From positions 1 through 50,962 of the forward strand of contig JAICUQ010000006.1 in NCBI GenBank assembly GCA_025935755.1: a stretch of DNA of 50,962 nucleotides. The letters are read 5' to 3'. Source of the DNA: Chthoniobacterales bacterium (GTDB lineage Bacteria > Verrucomicrobiota > Verrucomicrobiia > Chthoniobacterales > UBA10450). Positions within the stretch are counted from its first letter, which is position 1. Each line of letters begins with the position of its first letter. Below the pieces are notes generated by a model. The model was not told where the DNA came from, did not search any database, and worked only from the letters and a program-made list of their open reading frames with translations. Made by a program: the position numbers and the translations under genes. Positions 8,650-15,668 of this stretch are shown here, one piece after another.

Positions 8650-9638
8650 TTCGAAGAGCCGGATGTGGCCGGTCGGCGCGCGGTGGCAGTGACAAATCTT
8701 TCCGGAGCGGTGTCGAAGGTTTTCTTGTCATCTTCCGAGCAGAAATAATAAGTCGCGCCTTTGAACACGGATTTCGGAGCAACCTTTGGATCGACGTCCA
8801 TTCCGCACACCGTGCAAAGCGGATGCTCCGATGTGGACACCGGTGATGTGGCGTAAGTCTTATTGGAATCAGGATTCATCCAGCCTTCTCCCTGATATTC
8901 CATGTTATAGGCCGTGTTCTTCGCAACGTTGCGACCGTAATAGCGTTCGACTATGCGGAGCGCGAGATCGATCCCGGAAGAAAGACCGCCGGCTGTTGCC
9001 AGATTTCCATTCTCGACAAATCGCGCGCCGCGCTTCACTTGAATCTCCGGGAATTGCATGGCGAAGCGTTCAAACGCGCCGTGATACGTGGTCGCAGATT
9101 TCCCGTTCAGCAGTCCCGTTTTCGCCAGAACGAATGCGCCTGTGCAGACTGACATGGTCACATCTGTGGTTTTTGAAGATTTCCTGACCCATTCCAGCAC
9201 TGCTGCGCTCGGTGGACTCTGCGCCGGAATAACAATCACCTTTGGTGGTGGCGCATCTTCGATCGTGTAATCGGGAACGATCTGCATTCCGCCGCTGGTG
9301 CGGATTGGTTTCCGGGTTTCGCCTACCGTGTATAAACGGAATGGCATCTCTTCACTGCCGGGAATCATGACGTCCTGGAAGACTTCCCACGGCCCGCAAA
9401 AATCGATCACGACAGCACCATCGGAAATCAGAAAGGCTACCGGGATCTGTCCTTTGCCTGGCGGTTTAAGCGAATTCGCATCGGCCGTCACAGCGTTCGG
9501 TTTTGATTTTGCGCCGGTGTCAGCCGGAGTTGTGGTTGCGAAGATTGCACGGAGCGCCAGCAGACCAAGAGCAACCAGGAAACAGAATCGTGCTATTCGA
9601 CAAACGAACTCTACTTTATTGATGGTACGAGCATTCAT
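8646..9638 (-). CDS. Exported DJ-1/PfpI protein fused to a C-terminal YHS domain
   Basis: 330 residues from the ATG at 9638; a TTG at 9683 would add 15 residues. A hydrophobic stretch (FCFLVALGLLALRAIFA) gives a signal peptide or anchor. The DJ-1/PfpI domain follows (PVAFLISDGAVVIDFCGPWE, Cys in SVCTGAFVLAKTG). The last 55 residues form a YHS-type metal-binding domain: CTVCGMDVDPKVAPKSVFKG then YYFCSEDDKKTF. Cys-x-x-Cys plus the third Cys would bind a metal such as copper or zinc. DJ-1 proteins of this SVCTGA subgroup include isonitrile hydratases; whether it has that activity is not shown. First gene of a two-gene operon with the GlxA-type regulator. Confidence 0.87.
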   Translation of the reverse strand: MNARTINKVEFVCRIARFCFLVALGLLALRAIFATTTPADTGAKSKPNAVTADANSLKPPGKGQIPVAFLISDGAVVIDFCGPWEVFQDVMIPGSEEMPFRLYTVGETRKPIRTSGGMQIVPDYTIEDAPPPKVIVIPAQSPPSAAVLEWVRKSSKTTDVTMSVCTGAFVLAKTGLLNGKSATTYHGAFERFAMQFPEIQVKRGARFVENGNLATAGGLSSGIDLALRIVERYYGRNVAKNTAYNMEYQGEGWMNPDSNKTYATSPVSTSEHPLCTVCGMDVDPKVAPKSVFKGATYYFCSEDDKKTFDTAPERFVTATARRPATSGSSN

Positions 9639-9730
9639 AAGTCGAATTTTCGGGTAATCGGTTGGTGGCAGCAATGACAACAATCATCATATTTCTGCCA
9701 ATAACGACCATCTGGTTACCGTCCATTTCT

Positions 9731-9767
9731 GTAGCGCGTCTCTGTGAAACGCGTTTCTTGCTGTAGC
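9731..9767. repeat. Member of the GCGTCTCTGT...CTGTAGC repeat family
   Basis: GTAGCGCGTCTCTGTGAAAC then GCGTTTCTTGCTGTAGC forms an imperfect palindrome, related to the elements at 26013-26070, 34142-34167 and 40929-40972. It lies between divergent genes, unlike the other three, which touch stop codons. Confidence 0.6.
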
Positions 9768-9909
9768 ATGAACATGAAAGCCCCGCCTCAAGCGAAGCGG
9801 CTAAAAGATCGCCTGGGCGAGACGTTTTCTGGAAAGAATGCAGCGACGCGCGCATTCACACCGGCGAATACGAATTCAATAACGGGTCGAATAGTTGACT
9901 CGACGTATT

Positions 9910-10704
9910 ATGAAACGGCTGCTGCTATGTCTTGGCGTCATCTTTTGCGGGGTCAGTTTCGCAAATGCGGACGAGACGATTCGAACGCTTCAACAAACTC
10001 TCAAAAATCAGGGTTTTTATTATGGCGCCGTCACAGGTGACAAAAGCGCCGAAACGACATCGGCGATTCGCCGTTATCAAATTCGCAACGGGCTACAAGT
10101 AACTGGCGAGCTCAATGAAGAGACATTGCGCTCGGTCAAATCGAGCTCGAATTCCATCGCCACAGCATCGCGACCGATTCCACAACCTGTCGCACGAGCT
10201 AACAAAATCGGCGACGCGAACGGCCTTGCGAATCAGAGCTCCCCGGTTCCCGCATTCAGCCAACCGGATCATCCGCTTCAAAGCAATCCGCAATATTCCG
10301 CGAGCTTTTATCAATCAGCGCCGATTCGGATGAACCGGCGGACGATCGCGGGAGTGCAATACCAACTGATGAGTCGCGGATATTACCGCGGCCGCGTCGA
10401 TGGGAAATACGGACGCGAGACGGCGTTCGCGTTGCGAGCATTCCAATCGAGGGCCGGACTTCCGTCCACGGGACGTTTGGACACGGGAACGCTCGAAGCG
10501 CTTGGGTCCTACGACGTGGACTTCGCGTATACCGCGCCACGATCTCCCGGTTATGAAACCTGGATGCCAGTGAGAAAATTCAAAGACGGGAAGTGGAAGA
10601 TGAAGTGGAAGAGATATCATCGCCCGTTTGGCAGCGATGATCGCGACGAAGATCGGCAGGTGAATAGGAGCTCTCCCTGGAATCCTTCCAACGACGACTA
10701 TTAA
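9910..10704 (+). CDS. Secreted peptidoglycan-binding protein with two PG_binding_1 domains
   Basis: 264 residues from the ATG at 9910 (signal peptide MKRLLLCLGVIFCGVSFANA); an in-frame codon at 9895 is less likely. Domain 1 is about residues 23-75 (IRTLQQTLKNQGFYYGAVTG...IRRYQIRNGLQVTG) and domain 2 about 148-205 (YQLMSRGYYRGRVDGKYGRE...LRAFQSRAGLPSTGRLD). These three-helix modules bind cell-wall glycan peptides. A Ser/Pro/Asn-rich linker joins them and a basic Lys/Trp-rich tail ends the protein. No catalytic domain is present, so it may anchor or scaffold. Confidence 0.9.
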   Translation: MKRLLLCLGVIFCGVSFANADETIRTLQQTLKNQGFYYGAVTGDKSAETTSAIRRYQIRNGLQVTGELNEETLRSVKSSSNSIATASRPIPQPVARANKIGDANGLANQSSPVPAFSQPDHPLQSNPQYSASFYQSAPIRMNRRTIAGVQYQLMSRGYYRGRVDGKYGRETAFALRAFQSRAGLPSTGRLDTGTLEALGSYDVDFAYTAPRSPGYETWMPVRKFKDGKWKMKWKRYHRPFGSDDRDEDRQVNRSSPWNPSNDDY

Positions 10705-10802
10705 GCCGGCGCGGATTCGATAACTAATGCGCAGGCGGTTGAATCGCTGAGAGATCTTCAGAGAGCATTGTGAATCGATGCGTAACGCATCATACTTCCG
10801 GC

Positions 10803-11129
10803 ATGACCGACGAACGCATCCAGAAAATCAAATCGGCAGTTGAATCGGCCGATCATATTTCACCGGAGAAAAAGGGCGAGCTTCTCGACGTGCTCGCGAA
10901 ATTAAAACCGGCGATTGCCGAGGTTGCACAGACGCATGAGGAAGATGCCGAGAAGATTAGCCAGTTCGTCGAAGCTTCAGCGCATAAAGTCGCTGCGAGG
11001 AAGGAGCGACCAGACAGCGACGTTTTGCACAAACTAAAACAGTCTGTTGAAAAATTCGAAGCCTCTCACCCGCAGCTGACGACATTTGTCACGGAATATT
11101 CCGCGGCACTGTCGAACCTGGGATTTTAA
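10803..11129 (+). CDS. DUF4404-like small helical protein
   Basis: 108 residues from the ATG at 10803 (MTDERIQKIKSAVE); an extension to 10770 adds 11 poor residues. Almost wholly helical and charged, with the C-terminal pattern FEASHPQLTTFVTEYSAALS ending NLGF, which matches my memory of DUF4404. Cytoplasmic; function unknown. Confidence 0.75.
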   Translation: MTDERIQKIKSAVESADHISPEKKGELLDVLAKLKPAIAEVAQTHEEDAEKISQFVEASAHKVAARKERPDSDVLHKLKQSVEKFEASHPQLTTFVTEYSAALSNLGF

Positions 11130-11237
11130 CCGCGTGATTGGTAGGCTCACACTCCCGTCGGAGCCGTGATGTGTTGCGCCGGGTCACATATCGCAGACGG
11201 CGTGCAGGGCGCTGCCGCCCTACCTTTCCAGTATTCG

Positions 11238-11575
11238 TCAGAAACACGTTCGAACGAATCCCGCGAAATTCGGCATCAGGTCGCCGAGAGCGTGAATGAG
11301 GATTACGGCAAGAGATTCTTGTTCGTGCCCAGATGAAACCGAAAGTGATGCCACTTACTGCCAGTACCACAATCGAGTAGGTACTCGCATCGGGCGCGCA
11401 CGGATTTGACCTGAGTCCTTCCACTTCCCCAGCATGTCGGAAAAATGAAACCCGGTGCGTGCGCCAAACCAAAAATTAGAGACATCAATACGACGCCGCT
11501 CACTTCGGATTTGAAAGCGGCAGTAAACTGCGATTGAACCAGACCGCCGAAAGAAAAATTCTTCCACCAGATATC
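11238..11575 (-). pseudogene. Decayed CPBP (CAAX protease/bacteriocin-processing) intramembrane protease
   Basis: Read on the minus strand in three frames the segments join to one protein: EEFFFR in one frame, [17 protein letters not shown] and VVLMSLIFGLAHAPG in the next, then HAGEVEGL and YSIVVLAVSGITFGFIWART, and finally NLLAVILIHALGDLMPN in a further frame before TGA. These are the three CPBP metalloprotease motifs (EExxxR, FxxxH and a second His segment). At least three frameshifts and loss of the 5' half make it a pseudogene, unless the indels are sequencing errors. Confidence 0.8.
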
Positions 11576-11830
11576 AATTGAATTGATGCGGAGACGTTTG
11601 AGGCTGCGCTCGCGGATTCTGGTAATTTTTTGCGTGACGCGTTATGGGGATAAACCTTCGTAACAATACAAAGACAAGATGGTTGTCCTTGAATCGCCTC
11701 ACCGACAACTTCTTCCGCACCGCCTTCGCCGTACATCTCCGCGGTGTCCAATCAAACTCATGCCTGACTCGATTCCCAAACGCAGCGCTGCGACTTCAGC
11801 AGCGCAAACTCACGCCGTTGGTTTGAAAGA
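11576..11830 (-). pseudogene. Decayed aldo/keto reductase fragment
   Basis: Minus-strand pieces [16 protein letters not shown], then [33 protein letters not shown] and [11 protein letters not shown] spell the N-terminal third of an aldo/keto reductase (catalytic Asp and Tyr region DTAEMYG, then Lys in VTKVYP). They fall in at least three frames. The 3' two thirds are absent; the sequence runs directly into the CPBP protease remnant at about 11570, as if one deletion joined two neighbouring genes. Confidence 0.78.
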
Positions 11831-11839
11831 GGGACGAAC

Positions 11840-12694
11840 TCAGCGCGCGATCGTGCCGAGTCGTTCCACCAGCGTCTTGCCCTTGGCACGATCGTTGATG
11901 ACGAACGTATTGTTTTCGCCGTGCGTTGACCACGGGCCGCGTGGCACTTCCTTGAAATCTACGAACCTCCAGTCAGTCACATCCGTTGGTTTCAATCCAA
12001 GGAAATCGCGCACGGCAGGCGAAACATCGAGCCCGGCGCCTTTGTTCAAGTTTGGTTTCGGCCGTTCATTTCCGAAAACGTACTGCCAGTTATCGGTGCG
12101 GAACGGCCCCGCATCTTCCCATTGGGCGTATGCGACGCGATTCCCTTTGCGAATCGCGACCCAATGACCTTTACATGTGGAAACCGCGGGCCCCTGATAA
12201 GCTTCCTGGAACCACGGGACCACGCGCGGCGCTTCCGGACGATGGCCTTCTCTTGCTTTGTCGTTGTACGGGAGCGCGCAGTAAAATGGATTGAGCTTTG
12301 GTGTGAAACTCACCGGCATATAATTGCTCCGCCGCGTAGCATTAGGTTCGTCCACTCCGCCGTAATTTTTGGCCCAGTCTTTGTCCCATGAGCTCGTCCG
12401 ATTGGGGACCGGGTTGTTTTCGGAAGGTTTTTCACCAATCCAGAAGACAGTCGTCACGATATTGCTTTTCCAAGGGTAACGCTGTCCAGGTTGCATTTTC
12501 TCTGATGCCAATTCTCCCGGCGTGAAGCCGAGTGAACTGATGTCGAGCACCCGGTCGTCCGCCTCCTTCTTGTCAGTGTTTTTGCTGAATTTTGTTTTTG
12601 CAGGTTCTCCCTTGGACGCTGCGCCGTGTGCAAAAAGAGAGGCGGCGGACGAAAGTAGAACCGCAATGGCGTGAGTAAATTTTCCTGGTTTCAT
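11840..12694 (-). CDS. Secreted double-psi beta-barrel-like protein
   Basis: 284 residues from the ATG at 12694, chosen for its signal peptide (MKPGKFTHAIAVLLSSAASL, cut after FAHG); the ORF is open to 12733. After a Lys-rich stretch comes a domain with VTTVFWIGE, YYMPVS-like and FYCALPYND motifs and then KGNRVAYAQWEDAGPFRTD and LNKGAGLDVSPAVRDFLGL, which resemble the RlpA/expansin-type double-psi beta-barrel (conserved Asp in WEDAGP and in GLDVSPA). Probably a periplasmic cell-wall-associated protein. Identification rests on motif recall. Confidence 0.7.
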   Translation of the reverse strand: MKPGKFTHAIAVLLSSAASLFAHGAASKGEPAKTKFSKNTDKKEADDRVLDISSLGFTPGELASEKMQPGQRYPWKSNIVTTVFWIGEKPSENNPVPNRTSSWDKDWAKNYGGVDEPNATRRSNYMPVSFTPKLNPFYCALPYNDKAREGHRPEAPRVVPWFQEAYQGPAVSTCKGHWVAIRKGNRVAYAQWEDAGPFRTDNWQYVFGNERPKPNLNKGAGLDVSPAVRDFLGLKPTDVTDWRFVDFKEVPRGPWSTHGENNTFVINDRAKGKTLVERLGTIAR

Positions 12695-12922
12695 TGGTTT
12701 GTTTCGTTGCGGCGTCACAAAACAAGACGTCATGCGTCTTTGTTACTTCATCGTGCACGAGGACGCGGATGCGCGTCAGTCGCGGCGAGTTTAGATGCGC
12801 CTCAAAAAGTAGTGGCGCAATGTCGATGCGGATTGGCGGGAGTCAACGGCGATTCCGTTTATCACGTAATCAACGTGAATAAACTAAAACGCTGGTAAAA
12901 ACCAGACGTCTGCGCCTTTAGC

Positions 12923-14299
12923 TCAGACGAATTTCCCTGGATTCAAAATGTCATCTGGATCCAGCGTTTGCTTCAGCCGACGATGCAAATCGCGCGCTAC
13001 CTCGCTCGTTGCCTTTGGCCACCATCGTTTTTTCGCCAGACCGATTCCATGTTCGCCCGTGATCACACCGCCCCACGCCAGTACTTGTTCAAATAAATCG
13101 TCGAGCGCGCGTTCCACTTTTTCGCGCACATGGGCGTCACGATTGTAGCGGTCCGCCATGATGTTGATGTGGATATTGCCGTCTCCAGCATGGCCGAAAC
13201 AGGCGATCGGGAACCCGTGCTTTGCTTGCAGCCTGCCTGCGAATTCCATCAGGTCGACGAGATGACTGCGCGGAACAACTACGTCTTCGTTCAGTTTCGT
13301 TAGGCCGGTAGCGCGCAGCGAGTTACTGAACTGGCGCCGCAACGCCCATAGCTTTTCGCAATCGGCTTCGCCGTTGGCTATCTGAATGGCGTTTGGTTTT
13401 CGGAGATCGATCAACTCGCGAATGGCCGCGGCCTCGCTTCGCACGCTCTCTTGCTGTCCGTCCAGATCGACGAGCAAGTGCGCACTTCCCTCAGGCACAA
13501 TCTTTGCCCCCAAATCACGTCGCGCCGCTTCCAGCGTGAAATGATCGGCGATTTCGAGTGCTGCCGGCAAAAATCCCGCCGCGAAAATCGCCTGCACAGC
13601 TTCAGCAGCTTGTGTCGCAGTGGCGAACGCCGCCGACAAAGTTGCGCGTGCTGGCGGAAGTGGCAGCAAACGTAGTGTGACTTGGGTGACAACCCCGAGC
13701 ATTCCTTCCGAGCCGACGAAAAGGCCGACCAAATCGAAGCCGGTTTTGTTTTTGTGCACGCGTCCGCCGGTTCGCAGGACATCGCCAGCGGCAAGCACGA
13801 CTTCAAGACCGATGACATAATTGCGCGTCACTCCATACTTCAAACAGCGCGGGCCGCCTGCATTTGTAGCGACGTTCCCGCCAATCGTGCAATCCTTCAT
13901 GCTCGCCGGGTCAGGTGGGTAAAATAACTTGTGCGCGCGCACGGCCGCTTTGAGTTCACCGGTGAACACTCCTGGTTCAACCACGGCAACGGCGTCGGCG
14001 AAATTGATTTCCTGAATTCGATTCATGCGCATCAACGAGAGCGCAACGCCACCGCGCGACGGCACGCATCCGCCCACATAACCAAAGCCTCCTCCGCGCG
14101 CCGTGACCGGAACTTTCTCGCGTGAAGCGAACTGGAGGAGCTTGCTCACATCAGGCGTCGACCGCGGGAACACGATCGCTTGTGGCGCATGCGCTGCGAA
14201 CCATTTGTCACCGCTGTGCGTCGCGACAGTTTCGGCATCATCAGCGACAAGGTCTGCGCCGAGTAAATCGCGCAGGTCTGATGCGAGCTTCATGCTCAT
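12923..14299 (-). CDS. FAD-linked oxidase, glycolate/D-lactate dehydrogenase (GlcD) family
   Basis: 458 residues, the usual length for GlcD/LldD-type FAD enzymes that oxidise 2-hydroxy acids such as glycolate or D-lactate. N-terminal FAD-binding PCMH domain: IVFPRSTPDVSKLLQFA, TARGGGFGYVGGCVP and GGNVATNAGGPRCLKYG. C-terminal FAD oxidase domain: CFGHAGDGNIHINIM, ITGEHGIGLAKKRWW and DPDDILNPGKFV. No Fe-S partner subunit (GlcF) or GlcE is adjacent, which fits the single-subunit D-lactate dehydrogenase branch at least as well. Start at 14299 or the next Met at 14293. Confidence 0.9.
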   Translation of the reverse strand: MSMKLASDLRDLLGADLVADDAETVATHSGDKWFAAHAPQAIVFPRSTPDVSKLLQFASREKVPVTARGGGFGYVGGCVPSRGGVALSLMRMNRIQEINFADAVAVVEPGVFTGELKAAVRAHKLFYPPDPASMKDCTIGGNVATNAGGPRCLKYGVTRNYVIGLEVVLAAGDVLRTGGRVHKNKTGFDLVGLFVGSEGMLGVVTQVTLRLLPLPPARATLSAAFATATQAAEAVQAIFAAGFLPAALEIADHFTLEAARRDLGAKIVPEGSAHLLVDLDGQQESVRSEAAAIRELIDLRKPNAIQIANGEADCEKLWALRRQFSNSLRATGLTKLNEDVVVPRSHLVDLMEFAGRLQAKHGFPIACFGHAGDGNIHINIMADRYNRDAHVREKVERALDDLFEQVLAWGGVITGEHGIGLAKKRWWPKATSEVARDLHRRLKQTLDPDDILNPGKFV

Positions 14300-14340
14300 A
14301 CTCGTGTTAATGGATTAGCAGCGGGCGCACGAGAACGAGA

Positions 14341-14643
14341 TCAAATCGCGACGCGATAATGTTGTGCCGGCGTCATTCGCGCGATGAGCGCTTCGGCTGT
14401 TGGGAAGATCACTGGCTTATTTGCTTCGGGGCCGGCGAATTCCTTTACGGCGTCCGTGGAATCGAAACGCAGCACCGTGACGAATTCCACTTCGTTCCCA
14501 TCGTTGCGAACGAATAATTCGGCACCGCGGTAACCTTCGATGTTCTGCGCGGCAATTGCCGGAAAAATCTCACCGCGCAGCAGTTTTTCGTATGCATTTG
14601 CGTCTTCAGGTTTTGTCCAGCCGTGCCAAATGCGTGCGATCAT
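14341..14643 (-). CDS. Antibiotic biosynthesis monooxygenase-like dimeric alpha+beta barrel protein
   Basis: 100 residues. MIARIWHGWTKPEDANAYEK, then FPAIAAQNIEGYRGAELFVR and EFVTVLRFDS fit the ABM/ferredoxin-like fold common in small monooxygenases and stress proteins. No cofactor residues can be named. It lies between the GlcD-like gene and fabI on the same strand, 41 bp and 109 bp away, and may be co-transcribed. Confidence 0.7.
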   Translation of the reverse strand: MIARIWHGWTKPEDANAYEKLLRGEIFPAIAAQNIEGYRGAELFVRNDGNEVEFVTVLRFDSTDAVKEFAGPEANKPVIFPTAEALIARMTPAQHYRVAI

Positions 14644-14693
14644 GAGTCAGTGAATTTCGTGTCAGACTCATAATCGTGCTCGAATGTTGTCCA

Positions 14694-14745
14694 TCGATTA
14701 CGAGCAGGAGCACGAGCACGATTAAGAATAAGAGGGAGAGGAAGC
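14694..14745. repeat. GAGCACGAGCACGATT repeat tract
   Basis: Purine-rich tract (TTACGAGCAGGAGCACGAGC onward) with an inverted partner AATCGTGCTCG at about 14671, giving an imperfect hairpin in the 109-bp gap upstream of the ABM-like gene. Same family as the tract before cysK. Confidence 0.55.
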
Positions 14746-14752
14746 GGAAGAG

Positions 14753-15529
14753 TCACATGCCCATTACCTGATAGCCGCCGTCAACGTAGATTACCTGGCC
14801 GGTGATCGCTGCGGCGCCGTCGCTGGCGAGAAAAACTCCGGTGGCGCCTAACTCGGCAGGTTCGCAACTGCGCTTCAGCGGCGCGCGTTCTTGATAGTGT
14901 TTTAACATCGATGTGAATCCGCTTATGCCGCGAGCAGCGAGCGTCTGCACCGGGCCGGCGGAAATGCAGTTCACACGAATTTTTTTCGAGCCCAGATCGT
15001 AAGCAAGATAACGGGTGCTGGCTTCTAGACTGGCTTTGGCCACGCCCATCACGTTGTAATGCGGCACGACTTTCTCCGAACCGTAATAAGTCATCGCGAC
15101 GATGCTGCCGCCATTGGTCATCAGCGGCGCTGCTTCCCGCGCCAGCGCGACTAACGAGTATGCGCTGACGTCCTGCGCGACGCGGAACGCTTCCCGAGTG
15201 GTGCTAAGGAAATCGCCTTCCAATGCCTCACGCGGCGCGTATGCCAGCGAGTGCAGCATCAAATCGACGCGGTCAGTCTGGCTGCGAACGTTCTCGAAAA
15301 ATGCTTTAATCTCATCGTCGCTGGTCACGTCGCACGGAAACAGCGGAGTCTTTTCTCCAAATTCGCTGGTCAACTCCTCGACATTTTCTTTTAGCCGTTC
15401 GCCTTGATAATTGAAAATCAATCGCGCTCCCGCCGCGGCCCAGGCTTTCGCGATTGCCCAGGCGATACTGCGTTTGTTCGCTACGCCAAACACAAGCCCA
15501 ATTTTTTCTTTCAAAACTTGTTGCGTCAT
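14753..15529 (-). CDS. fabI: Enoyl-[acyl-carrier-protein] reductase (NADH), FabI
   Basis: Catalyses the last reduction of each fatty-acid elongation cycle. 258 residues, the family length. N-terminal nucleotide-binding GVANKRSIAWAIAKAWAAAG is the FabI form of the short-chain dehydrogenase motif; LHSLAYAPREALEGDF follows; the catalytic Tyr-x6-Lys is YNVMGVAK; the C-terminus AAITGQVIYVDGGYQVMGM is typical. Cytoplasmic and presumably essential unless another reductase exists. Confidence 0.96.
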   Translation of the reverse strand: MTQQVLKEKIGLVFGVANKRSIAWAIAKAWAAAGARLIFNYQGERLKENVEELTSEFGEKTPLFPCDVTSDDEIKAFFENVRSQTDRVDLMLHSLAYAPREALEGDFLSTTREAFRVAQDVSAYSLVALAREAAPLMTNGGSIVAMTYYGSEKVVPHYNVMGVAKASLEASTRYLAYDLGSKKIRVNCISAGPVQTLAARGISGFTSMLKHYQERAPLKRSCEPAELGATGVFLASDGAAAITGQVIYVDGGYQVMGM

Positions 15530-15668
15530 AGCTCAGGAAGATACGCGGCTTTACTACGCAGCAAAGATTGCAGATTCGGTCCGGTCATTGAATTTTGCGG
15601 CTGGCACAGCAGCCTCTGCCGGAGCGGATTTCAGGCATCGCAAACATGACGGCCTTGGCTAGACTCTC

